NCBI RefSeq assembly: GCF_019891175.1 | Contig: NZ_CP072600.1 | Location: forward strand, 310,001 to 374,000 | Reading direction: 5' to 3' | DNA length: 64,000 bases | From: Leptothermofonsia sichuanensis E412 | GTDB lineage: Bacteria > Cyanobacteriota > Cyanobacteriia > Leptolyngbyales > Leptolyngbyaceae | In this document: positions 23,799-31,915 of the stretch, piece by piece | Position numbering within the stretch: position 1 is the stretch's first letter | Layout: the number at the start of each line of letters is the position of its first letter | Notes under the pieces: generated by a model | Database searches by the model: none | What the model saw: only the letters and a program-made list of their open reading frames with translations | Told to the model about the DNA's origin: nothing | Translations under genes and position numbers: made by a program

Positions 23799-24132
23799 AA
23801 GGTCTACAGCAATGGGACAGGGGACAGGGAACCGGGTAGAAAAGACCGGATGCCCGACGGTTGGTGTTTAGTAATTTATCCTGCCCTCATCGCTATTCAG
23901 CACCACGTATAATCAAACTCCAGACCTCGAAGGTTTTCAACCTCGGAGATCTGGAGCTATGGAAGAAACCTGACAACTTGCCGGGTCTCCAATCACACTC
24001 ATAGGGTTTGTCTTTAGTCTTTACTTTGGCACAGGATCAGACCTGTTCAGGAAATGGAAAAGAAAATCATGCTCGCGATCGCGCCAGCATCTGTTTAGCA
24101 TTGGAAGCACCACTTTGATCAGGTAGAGAGTC
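23799..24132. other. intergenic region, no gene seen
   Basis: It contains a GGGACAGGGGACAGGGAA tract (23816-23832) of the kind also present at 30931-30947, 38158-38171 and 46340-46374, and an imperfect inverted repeat CCAGACCTCGAAGGTT/AACCTCGGAGATCTGG (23918-23954). Nothing else is recognised. Confidence 0.5.
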
Positions 24133-24318
24133 TTAGCGCAATTCAATATAGTCAATACCGCGATATCTCATGGTGACAACGGACTGGGGGACAGGCACTT
24201 TTTTACGCGAACTGAGGGCGGCTGCGACACCGCGATACTGTCCAGTTGCAGGACTTTCCACGGTTTCAATCGCCCTTGGAGCGTATTCATAATCATTGCC
24301 GCGATACTTCAGTCTCAT
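24133..24318 (-). CDS. small DUF4278 protein
   Basis: Starting at ATG 24318 (GAGG 11 nt upstream) gives 61 residues with two YRG motifs: MRLKYRGNDYEYAP at the N-terminus and TMRYRGIDYIEL at the C-terminus, the pattern of cyanobacterial DUF4278 proteins, which are short, basic and of unknown role. The longer open frame to 24507 adds residues unlike the family and is not used. Family identity is secure enough, function is not. Confidence 0.75.
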   Translation of the reverse strand: MRLKYRGNDYEYAPRAIETVESPATGQYRGVAAALSSRKKVPVPQSVVTMRYRGIDYIELR

Positions 24319-24554
24319 GGTTGTATTCCTCAATGGGGGCTTACAGTTTCTATCATGCAAGTCTTTTTTCTTTTGCAACGTGATAGAGATCCCCTTCAGA
24401 CTGTGAGTTTCGGCAACTCCAGGTATGGACCCAGATCCCGGATAAGCGTGATTTGGGCAGGGCTGAGTCCGTGGTTTGTGTGGTTGCCCCCGGGTGACTG
24501 GCATCACGCACTCAGCCCGAACCCAAACTGATAACGCGGTGTATTGCTATAAAG

Positions 24555-25652
24555 CTAGCCACGAACAGCGATCGCTGGAGCTAAACCACTCACAGTGACA
24601 GCCTCACCACTGGCTAATACCTCTGGAAAATGGTGCGTGTTAGGAGCGTGCATCCCCTGAATACCCAGGGTGGCTCGATTGAGAATATCGGCATTAGTGG
24701 GAATCACCTTTCCCTGACTATCCAAAATGGATTGGTTAAAGTTAAACCCATTCAGATTGAACGCCATCACACTCACACCCAGAGCCGCAGACCAGATCCC
24801 AATAGTGGGTAGAGCAACCAGTAAAAAATGCACAGCCCGACTGTTCCGAAATGCCAGAGAGGGCACCAGTAACCGCCCTAAATAACCAGCGTGACCCGCC
24901 ATCAGGTTGTAAGTGGTTTCCTGTTGCCCGAAATGATATCCTGCATTCGCTGATTCTAGTTCGGAGGTTTCCCGGATCAGGCTTGCTGTCACCAGGGAAC
25001 CGTGAGTTGCGCTCAACAAGGCACCGCCAAATACCCCGGCAACACCAATCATATGCAAAGGATGCATCATGATATTGTGATCAGCCTGGAAGGCAAACAT
25101 AAAGTGGAAAGTGCCTGCGATGCCTAAGGGCAAGCCTTCAGAGAAGCTACCCTGTCCAATCGGGTAAACCAGGAGGACGGCAGTTGCAGCGGCAACGGGA
25201 GCGGAAAAAGCAACGGCAATCCAGGGGCGCATTCCCAGACGATAGCTCAACTCCCACTGGCGACCCATATAGGCAAAAATGCCAATCAGAAAGTGCAGCA
25301 CAATTAATTGATAGGGACCACCGTTGTAAAGCCATTCATCAATGGATGCAGCTTCCCAAATCGGATAGAAGTGTAATCCGATCGCCGCCGAGGTTGGAAT
25401 TACTGCCGCTGTAATCAAATTATTGCCATCCAGGAGAGAACCCAGCATTGGCTCACGAATGCCTTCCATATCTACAGGTGGAGCGGCAATAAACGCCAGG
25501 GTGAAAACCGTTATGGCGACCAGCAAGGTTGGAATCATCAGTACACCAAACCAGCCAATGTATAATCGATTTTCGGTACTGGTAATCCAATCACAGAACC
25601 AGTCCCAGGTTCTGATATCCAATGACGGTCGCTTCTTAATTGCAATAGTCAT
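24555..25652 (-). CDS. psbA: atypical (rogue/sentinel-type) photosystem II D1 protein
   Basis: The 365-residue protein is D1 along its whole length; AGGAGG lies before ATG 25652. Compared with canonical numbering it keeps Tyr161 (YZ), His190, His198, His215, His272, His332, His337 and the C-terminal Ala344 followed by an 18-residue tail. It changes five residues at or near the Mn4CaO5 cluster: Asp61Glu, Asp170Glu, Glu189Asp, Glu333Ala, Asp342Val (own numbers 63, 172, 191, 336, 345). Ser264 of the QB pocket becomes Ala, and one residue is inserted near His252. Such changes define rogue (sentinel) D1 proteins, which assemble photosystem II unable to oxidise water. No Gln-Asp dipeptide occurs anywhere, which argues against chlorophyll f synthase. 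It is monocistronic. Confidence 0.88.
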   Translation of the reverse strand: MTIAIKKRPSLDIRTWDWFCDWITSTENRLYIGWFGVLMIPTLLVAITVFTLAFIAAPPVDMEGIREPMLGSLLDGNNLITAAVIPTSAAIGLHFYPIWEAASIDEWLYNGGPYQLIVLHFLIGIFAYMGRQWELSYRLGMRPWIAVAFSAPVAAATAVLLVYPIGQGSFSEGLPLGIAGTFHFMFAFQADHNIMMHPLHMIGVAGVFGGALLSATHGSLVTASLIRETSELESANAGYHFGQQETTYNLMAGHAGYLGRLLVPSLAFRNSRAVHFLLVALPTIGIWSAALGVSVMAFNLNGFNFNQSILDSQGKVIPTNADILNRATLGIQGMHAPNTHHFPEVLASGEAVTVSGLAPAIAVRG

Positions 25653-26324
25653 AATGAAGCCTCCTTGAGTGCGGAGAAACACCTGGATTTGTTAAGTCGA
25701 AGCGATGAAGGTTGATGATGCTTACCAACCAACGGTTTAAGGTGCGATCGCTAAATTGGGCCTCTACGAATCATTTGACAAACCCAATGCTCTGAGAATG
25801 AGGATGTAGCGCCCTCTGATAGCCAGGCTTACCGAATAGAACCTACTTCTACTTCTAGCATAGTCTACGGGCAACCTGTGGTTTCAGTTCAGCAATCCTT
25901 CTGAGAGCGCCAGAATCCAGGAAACAGAAGTGGTTAGCTGGATTTATACCGAACTCAGCCCCATCGTTTCACAAAGCAATGGAACGTTAGAAACAAGTCC
26001 CAAAATAAAAATAAAATACAAATTATATAATCAGACAGTTATTTAACTATCTTTTAAGAGTGTCGAATGTGAAGTTATTACATCCACAATCCGAAGCAGA
26101 TCGCAAAGTTGGAGCAGGTTGTGAAGGTGAGGGTACTGAAGCTGAACAAAGCCCTCAAGCGGATCAGTCTTTCCATGGGAACGGGCGATCGCGCCACCGA
26201 CCTGCTAAATCGAAACTCAAAGGACAGACCTGGTAACGCGATGTGCAACTAATCGCAAAGAAAAGGTTTTTATCTCCAGGCACTAGAGCTATCAAGGATT
26301 CTAGTGTTTTAGGAGGATGAAACC
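25653..26324. other. psbA upstream region and decayed DNA
   Basis: The first 250 bp should hold the promoter of the atypical psbA on the minus strand; TATGCT (25863-25858 on the minus strand) is a possible -10 but no good -35 is placed. From about 26060 to 26300 the DNA has codon-like fragments (for example LEQVVKVRVLKLNKALKR in one plus frame) that may be transposase remains, but no intact gene. Confidence 0.4.
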
Positions 26325-26442
26325 ATGTTTGACATCGAAGAGTTTATCATTGCCGTCTATCGACCCCGTTCACCCGCCGCTAATAACCTCTCGAACTCAA
26401 CAAACAGACTCTGTACGGTCGGTGTGCAACGGGATTGTTAGG
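26325..26442 (+). pseudogene. transposase 5' remnant
   Basis: AGGAGGATGAAACC precedes an ATG that opens MFDIEEFIIAVY, a start I associate with cyanobacterial transposases. After 12 residues the similarity ends and the frame closes at 26442, so only the leader and first codons of an insertion-sequence gene remain. Confidence 0.45.
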
Positions 26443-26505
26443 TAGCGGATTTTGCATAATTACTCGGTAAGATAGAGATAACCAAAGCAAATTGCAGGCA
26501 CTTCA

Positions 26506-26748
26506 ATGAATTCAGCGACTGGCTTGTTAACTCGCATTACTCAAACTCCTGGTCAGTGCGGTGGTCGTCCCTGCATTAGAGGGATGCGAATTCGAGTTAC
26601 CGATATCTTGGAAATGCTGGCTGAAAACGTGAGTGTTAATGAAATTTTAGAAGATTTTCCCGACTTAGAACTAGCAGATATTCAGGCTTGCTTGCTATTT
26701 GCAGCACGACGTACTGATTTTCCTAGACTATACCTTGTCAGGGTATAG
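26506..26748 (+). CDS. DUF433 antitoxin-like protein, last residues altered by an IS
   Basis: The 80-residue protein matches DUF433: TRITQTPGQCGGRPCIRGMRIRVTDILEMLAENVSVNEIL and ADIQACLLFAARR. DUF433 proteins are usually VapB-like antitoxins encoded just before a PIN-like DUF5615 toxin. Here an IS630 element begins at 26731, so the final five residues (YLVRV) and the stop come from its inverted repeat. If the IS is removed, the sequence rejoins at the TA and would read L then stop, so little of the protein is lost. No toxin gene follows; it was either lost or never present. Confidence 0.75.
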   Translation: MNSATGLLTRITQTPGQCGGRPCIRGMRIRVTDILEMLAENVSVNEILEDFPDLELADIQACLLFAARRTDFPRLYLVRV

Positions 26749-27859
26749 TTTTTACTTGTTTAAAGGACTGAAAACGCAAGGTTAACAGTGAATCTAACTC
26801 AGGTTTATACGTCGTATGACACTGGTTGAGACAAGCAGTAATCGCCTCCTTAAATGCAGAGAAGTCAGCATAATAAATCGAATATAAGCATTGCTTCTTG
26901 ACAAACTTCCACAAGCGCTCAATCAAGTTGAGATTGGGAGAATAGACCGTTAGATACAACAACTCAATGTTCAATGATTGAGCCAACTCCATCACAACCG
27001 CACACTTCTGATACCGAGCGTTATCCAACACAAGCGTAATCGGAATGTCTAATCCCAGAGCTGCCAGTTTGTGCAGTAATTCACAGACACTTTGAGCGTT
27101 GATATAAGTCTCATTGGTGACGGTGATTAACGCATGAGTCACGGCGTTGAGGGCCCCTAAGACATTGAACCGTTGCCTTCCTGCCCCCGACTTGATAAAC
27201 AAGCGTTCAAAGCACCACAAAAACCCTAAGTAGGCCCCCAGAACAAAATGGGCAGCATCGACAAAGAAGACGGCTCTCTGACCTGCTTTTGCCTCTTGCA
27301 GTCGTGGGTCTAGTTTTTTTTGACGAACTCCTCCTGCGCTTCTACATCAGCTTTGGCGGGCAACATCCCCACTCGCCGACAACGCATCCCCATCGATTTG
27401 AGAAACACCCTCACTTGCTCCCGACTACGGACAATACCAGTCAGTTCTTCGATCTTGGCGCAAGCCTGCGCTAGGGTCTTTGGAGGATTTGCCCGGAAGT
27501 ATGCTTCCAAAGTCTGTTGATGTTGTTTCAGTTCACTCTGGGGTCGATAAAAGGTCAATTCTTTGAGATTGCCGATCCCCCCAGTTTCATAATCTCGCAG
27601 ATAGCTCAACAACGTTGGTTTTGTCACCCGAAGCAACCGGGTAATTTCCTGATGCGAGTATCCTTGACTTTTGAGATACAACGCTTCCATTTTTTGTTGC
27701 ACACGCGGATGTGGATGGTGAAAGCGTTCGTAATGTAGTTGCTCAATCTCTTCGGCACTAAAGCTCAGTTGGATCATTGGGAGGCACCGTGCTCAACACT
27801 CAACGGTCTACCTCATTTCTACTTTATCTAGAGGGTAAAATCTATACCCCGGCAAAGTA
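26731..27859 (-). mobile_element. second IS630-family element, complete
   Basis: Inverted ends TATACCTTGTCAGGGTATAG (left, from 26729) and, read inward from 27861, TATACTTTGCCGGGGTATAG, are bounded by TA on both sides (26729-26730 and 27860-27861). The element is about 1.13 kb and differs from the one at 7096-8240. It separates the DUF433 gene from a truncated third IS630. Confidence 0.85.
26738..27777 (-). CDS. IS630 transposase (second type), two frames joined by -1 frameshifting
   Basis: Frame A (27777-27310) has an N-terminal helix-turn-helix region (YSHQEITRLLRVTKPTLLSYL) and ends EEFVKKN. Frame B (open from about 27320 to 26738) continues KKLDPRLQEAKAGQ and holds the DDE residues in AVFFVDAAHF, TLVLDNARYQ and YSPNLNLIERLWKFVKK. 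The frames overlap at eight A residues (27321-27314, minus strand) followed by C, allowing a -1 shift. All catalytic residues are present, so the element is probably functional. Confidence 0.85.
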
Positions 27860-27860
27860 T

Positions 27861-28683
27861 ATTGTGAGACAGGCACCGTGGAGCCTAAAGCGCACGGAGG
27901 AGGAGCCATTGCCAAGTTGGGCAAAGAGCAGTTGCCCATCGTTGAAGCCCTAGTCACGGCTCAACCGGATGCCCTACTCAAGGAGTTGTGTGAACGCTTT
28001 GCCCAACAAAGTGGAGTGGAGGTGAGTATATCAACCATGCAACAGGCTGTGTCTAAGCTCAAGCTCAGCGTCAAAAAAAAACACTGATTGCCTCCCAGCA
28101 AGATACTCAAAGGGTGAAGGATTTGCGGTTTGCTTATCGCCTGTGGAGTTTTACAATCGACCCGCGCAACTTGGTTTTCATTGATGAAACGGGCATCCAT
28201 CTGGCAATGACTCGTTTGTCTGGTCGTGCCCCCATCGGTGAACGCTTGTATGACACTGAGGCTCCTGGCGATGGGGGCAAGAATATCTCGTTGATTGGTG
28301 GCATGAGTATTGATGGGTTGATTGCTAGCATGAGTATTGTTGGCAGTGTCAATACTGACGTGTTCTTGTTCTACATCCAGGAGATTCTGATTCCGCAATT
28401 GTGGGTAGGGGCGATCGTGCTGATGGATAATCTACCCGTGCATCATGCTTCAGTCGTGCAAGCGGCAATTGAATCGGTTGGAGCCAAGGTTGTGTTTCTG
28501 CCGCCTTATTCCCCAGACCTTTCACCGATTGAACTATGTTGGTCAAAACTCAAGCAGCTCCTGCGTTCAGCCAAGGCTCGAACGCAGGAAGCGCTCGACC
28601 AAGCTTTAACCAGGATTATCAACGAGTGTATTTCTGCTGACGATGCCCTTGGCTGGTTCAATCACTGTGGCTTATTCATCTGA
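27861..28683 (+). pseudogene. 5'-truncated IS630 transposase (third type)
   Basis: The frame begins abruptly at YCETGTVEPKAHGGG, a segment normally about 50 residues into this transposase type, so the helix-turn-helix start is missing. It continues to SVKKKH with a stop at 28087 and, after a -1 shift at nine A residues (28073-28081), to the DDE region: VFIDETGIHLAM, VLMDNLPVHHA and PYSPDLSPIELCWSKLKQ, ending at 28683. The break at 27861 coincides with the end of the second IS630 element. The right inverted repeat is not evident because another IS fragment abuts at 28694. Confidence 0.8.
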
Positions 28684-28693
28684 GAACCGCTGT

Positions 28694-28855
28694 AACTCTG
28701 GGCAGTAAGCAGGTTGAAACAATAAAATCACATTCTCTGGCACCACTAAATCTTTACTGCTGTGAAAACGCCCGTTATCCACTTGTAGAATGTTGAGACT
28801 ATCGGGGTAGGCTTTGGAGAACTCCTCGAGGAACGCTTGATAGCAAGCAGTATCC
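28694..28855 (-). pseudogene. 162-bp fragment of the 7-kb IS630 element
   Basis: The reverse complement reads the same as 7890-8051 at every base I compared and encodes the catalytic segment LQVDNGRFHSSKDLVV of that transposase. Both ends are internal to the IS, so it is a captured fragment left between a truncated IS630 and an IS4 element. Confidence 0.85.
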
Positions 28856-29920
28856 CTAAGTACAGGACAAAAGTTTGAGATTGTCCAAGAACTCATCTAA
28901 TTTATGGTCAAGATTAACGAGTAGGTTGTGCAAGTAATCTAAGCCATATCGGAATAGACTCTGGGCTTTGCGCCCATGGGACTTGAGTTGAATCGTTTTG
29001 TGCGCCTGCCGCCACACCCCCGTTCGCATCACCCAACATAACGCCAATGTGAGGAGCGCAAAGAGCTTGCGGACTCGGTAGTCATCAATAAAATGGGTCG
29101 CTTCGAGGCAGAAGCCCCGAGTTTTGAACGCACCGAACAGGGTTTCTAAATTCCACCGCAGGGCGTAATCTTTGAGGGCTGAATGGGGTGAATGGTTGGT
29201 GACCAAAATCAGTAATTCCTGGGTGTCAAGCCGCAGACCAACGACATACACCCAATGTCCCCACACTTGACGGCGTTTGCGTAAAATCTTGGTTTCACCC
29301 GCTTTGAGATCGGCAAAGAGGACGCGGCCATTCAGGGCTTTGCTGCCATCACTGAGCGTTTCAGTTTCGCGAATCCGCCCCCGAAACGGGATTGGCTCAT
29401 CTTCGAGCAAATAGCCAATCCACTCCCGCCCAACAAATTCGCGGTCGCTCGTCAGGCACCGCAGGCGGACATCCTCGCCAAAAATCGTGAAGAATTCGTT
29501 GAGCAAATCGATGCGCTCTTGGGTGTTGGAATTGCCGCGGTTGTCCAGCATCAGAAACACCACCGGAAAGGAAATACCCTGATGGCAAATGCCCAGGGTG
29601 AGAATGTTGAAAACGCTACCGCCAAAGCTCCATTCGGTGCGGTCTATGGCGAGCACCCAAGGCTGCGGGATCCCCATCAGGCAGACCACGGCACGGGCAA
29701 TCGCCGCATAATCGAGATCAAAGTCGCTAAAGAAGCGCTGGAGACGCTTGTAGTTCGACGGAATTTGGGCGGAACCACAAAAGCTAGCAGCCAATTCGCT
29801 CAGATTCACCGTACGGGTTCGTAGCAGGGCGATCAGAAATTGAGCCACAAATGCCAGCCGCGCACCATGCCAACCGAGGAGGGGCTGCAAAACTTGGCGA
29901 AATTCGGTAATCTGTTGCAT
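28856..29920 (-). CDS. IS4-family DDE transposase
   Basis: The 354-residue protein shows the IS4 signatures: WVLAIDRTEW (first Asp), SDREFVGREWIGYLL (second Asp region) and YALRWNLETLFGAFKTRGFCLE (the Y-x2-R-W-x2-E-x6-K box). The length is normal for this branch of IS4. The stop codon lies within the left terminal repeat. No frameshift or internal stop, so the enzyme looks intact. Confidence 0.88.
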   Translation of the reverse strand: MQQITEFRQVLQPLLGWHGARLAFVAQFLIALLRTRTVNLSELAASFCGSAQIPSNYKRLQRFFSDFDLDYAAIARAVVCLMGIPQPWVLAIDRTEWSFGGSVFNILTLGICHQGISFPVVFLMLDNRGNSNTQERIDLLNEFFTIFGEDVRLRCLTSDREFVGREWIGYLLEDEPIPFRGRIRETETLSDGSKALNGRVLFADLKAGETKILRKRRQVWGHWVYVVGLRLDTQELLILVTNHSPHSALKDYALRWNLETLFGAFKTRGFCLEATHFIDDYRVRKLFALLTLALCWVMRTGVWRQAHKTIQLKSHGRKAQSLFRYGLDYLHNLLVNLDHKLDEFLDNLKLLSCT

Positions 29921-30020
29921 GGGGGTCTCGTTGGTTTGTTGTTATTCCTAGGAAACCCCTTCCCGCCTAAGTTTTCAACCCTCTGTGTGCCTCAATTGAC
30001 AAGTTTTGTCCTGTACTGAG
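28856..30020 (-). mobile_element. IS4-family insertion sequence
   Basis: The ends CTAAGTACAGGACAAAA (left, from 28856) and, read inward from 30020, CTCAGTACAGGACAAAA are inverted repeats. The element is about 1.16 kb and holds one DDE transposase. I find no matching target duplication: the left flank is the IS630 fragment and the right flank is the ParA-like gene, so a deletion or a rearrangement followed insertion. Confidence 0.8.
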
Positions 30021-30726
30021 GTTCCGAGTAGTTCACGCAAAATACCCCTTCACTGGCAAGCTGCACGACATCTTCTGACAGGGGAAACACACCGGCAACG
30101 GTTTCCGCATAGGTTTCTTCAACTTTTTGTTTGAGAGCATCGAGATTCAATTTGCTGTGCGCCTTATTGATGGTCAGCAGTGTCTTACGCACCTTCAGTT
30201 GACGGGCGACATCCAGCGTCACCGCCGTACCCTGATAATCTTGCTTGTCGGGGCGTAAAATCAGAATCAGAATATGGGAGATGGCGATCGATAGAAAGGT
30301 TTCCTTGGATAAACCCGGATGGGTATCAATGAACAGATAGTCTAACTGAAGGGTCTTAACCAGGTTGCGAAATCCATCATTCATTAGCTTGACATCGTAA
30401 CCATCCTTCAAAATCCTGGCAATATCATCGGCTTTGACACTGGATGGCACTAGGAACAGCATTCCTGACCCATCTATACCAACATTAGCACCAACATCAT
30501 AGGCGACCTCTTCAATCGAACGTTCACCCCACAAATAATTATTCAAGGTTTTGTCCATCTGCTCTGGCTCCAGGCCAAACAGGTTATGGATACCTGGAGA
30601 GGGGACATCTGTATCCACCACGCCAACTCGATTGCCCAATGCAGCCACGGTGGTTGCCAGATTGGCAGTAAAGTTAGACTTACCCGTTCCCCCTCGGTAG
30701 GAGTGAATAGAAACAACTTTAGGCAT
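29992..30726 (-). CDS. ParA/MinD-like P-loop ATPase with 3' end replaced by IS4 sequence
   Basis: From ATG 30726 the protein has 244 residues (a TTG at 30765 would add 13). Deviant Walker A: IHSYRGGTGKSNFTANLA; switch region VDTDVPSPGIHNLFGL; Walker B-like YLFIDTHPGLSKE; and DKQDYQGTAVTLDVA. This is the SIMIBI ParA/MinD group that uses ATP-driven dimerisation for positioning or maturation roles. The last residues QYRTKLVN and the stop are encoded by the IS4 end, so I estimate 15-30 native C-terminal residues are missing, including the usual membrane- or partner-binding helix. Function may be impaired. Confidence 0.8.
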   Translation of the reverse strand: MPKVVSIHSYRGGTGKSNFTANLATTVAALGNRVGVVDTDVPSPGIHNLFGLEPEQMDKTLNNYLWGERSIEEVAYDVGANVGIDGSGMLFLVPSSVKADDIARILKDGYDVKLMNDGFRNLVKTLQLDYLFIDTHPGLSKETFLSIAISHILILILRPDKQDYQGTAVTLDVARQLKVRKTLLTINKAHSKLNLDALKQKVEETYAETVAGVFPLSEDVVQLASEGVFCVNYSEPQYRTKLVN

Positions 30727-31059
30727 TTGCGTAATTTGTTGTGTAACAAAAATAGAGGCTGACAAAAGTTAAAGTCAGTTTACTATCTGGAGCCGCAAAT
30801 TAATTTTGTTAAGACCGCATTTTTTTATTCTTCACTTCCAGGATAGTGACATCCTGGAAGATCTCAAACTGTGACTTTCGATACAGAAAAGACCTGATTT
30901 TTCTCTGTTTCTGTCTCTTTTGACCTGTAGCAGGGGACAGGGAACAGGGTATGGTTTTTATGCGCACACGCCAATCGCATAACGTTTTCAATTCATGCAA
31001 CGCTCAATCCATACCCAAAATCAACAACGTCCCTGGCAGATGGAATGACAGCCATTGGA
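30727..31059. other. intergenic region with a perfect 10-bp stem
   Basis: CTTCCAGGAT-AGTGAC-ATCCTGGAAG (30835-30860) forms a perfect hairpin. On neither strand is it followed by a T run, so it is not a standard intrinsic terminator. A GGGGACAGGGAACAGGG tract follows at 30931-30947. No gene. Confidence 0.6.
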
Positions 31060-31788
31060 CTATCGCCGCTCCCGGTTGGCTACCCAGGTCTGTCCCATGC
31101 GTTCCAGGAGTGTGAGCATTTCTTCTCGAATTGAGGGATCCTGGGGATTGGCATCCTGTGCCGCCGCGATCGCAGCCAGCGCATCATACCAGAACCCCTG
31201 TCTGGCATAGATCTGGGCACGCTGGCGGTCGGAGGTGGCGGTTGCCAGTTGCCGGGCTAGATCGGATGGGACGGGAACCCGTTGAATTTGTCCCTGAGCT
31301 ACCAGGTTTTGAGAAGGCCGTGTCGAATTGCAAACCAGTGTAATCGACCAGAGATATTTGCGTCCTGGAAGCAATTCTACATTCTCAGGCAGGGTGGTTC
31401 GGAGGAAGCCAGCCTTCGGAGCTTCGATCAGTTGTTCAACCACGGTCCTGGAGTCCTGTAAATCCACCAGCATAAATCGGGCTGGTGTCGTTGTGCTGGC
31501 AGACATATACCAGAAAAACGGAGGCTGACCAGAGATGACCTGCCCTTCTTGCCGTTGAAATAGCAAAACCTGGAATGCAGCGGGAGACGCCGGACAGCCT
31601 CCCCGTGTGCCGCCTGGACGACTTCCCCGTGGAAAATCGCCGAAATCTGGGTACTCCTGATTCACCTGCCCGGCGTGAGCGGGGAGTAACGGATAGGCAG
31701 AAGGGGTGAAATGATTGCCCAGGGGGGCGATCGCAACTACCAGAGACCATAAAATTCCCCGCACGATCCCTGTCGGAAGAGTAGCCAT
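31060..31788 (-). CDS. secreted DUF928 protein
   Basis: AGGAGG lies before the ATG. Residues 1-38 look like a signal sequence (hydrophobic GILWSLVVAIAPLG ... AHAGQ). The mature part has the DUF928 features: a Gly/Arg-rich lead (GSRPGGTRGGC), PPFFWYM with a beta-sandwich-like centre, LLPGRKYLWSITLVC, and a C-terminal helical region. DUF928 proteins in cyanobacteria recur next to CHASE2, CHAT and haemagglutinin-type exoprotein genes, as here. They should act in the periplasm; biochemical role unknown. It is the promoter-distal gene of the minus-strand block 31.1-43.5 kb. Confidence 0.82.
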   Translation of the reverse strand: MATLPTGIVRGILWSLVVAIAPLGNHFTPSAYPLLPAHAGQVNQEYPDFGDFPRGSRPGGTRGGCPASPAAFQVLLFQRQEGQVISGQPPFFWYMSASTTTPARFMLVDLQDSRTVVEQLIEAPKAGFLRTTLPENVELLPGRKYLWSITLVCNSTRPSQNLVAQGQIQRVPVPSDLARQLATATSDRQRAQIYARQGFWYDALAAIAAAQDANPQDPSIREEMLTLLERMGQTWVANRERR

Positions 31789-31915
31789 ACTTCACCTCCT
31801 GATAAGCTGATGGGCGTTTAACTGGGATAACCTGGGCTGGAAGCCTGGTTTTGTTGTCAAATCTATAGCAATTCCATGAATACTTTCCATTCGTAATTAG
31901 CGGACTATTTCCAAT

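Noticed and set aside
24555-25652. Chlorophyll f synthase (ChlF, super-rogue D1)
   Set aside because: No Gln-Asp dipeptide occurs in the protein, and His332, His337 and Ala344 are kept; no far-red gene cluster is seen. Rogue/sentinel type fits better, though phylogeny is needed.
30835-30860. An intrinsic terminator
   Set aside because: The stem is perfect but no T run follows on either strand.
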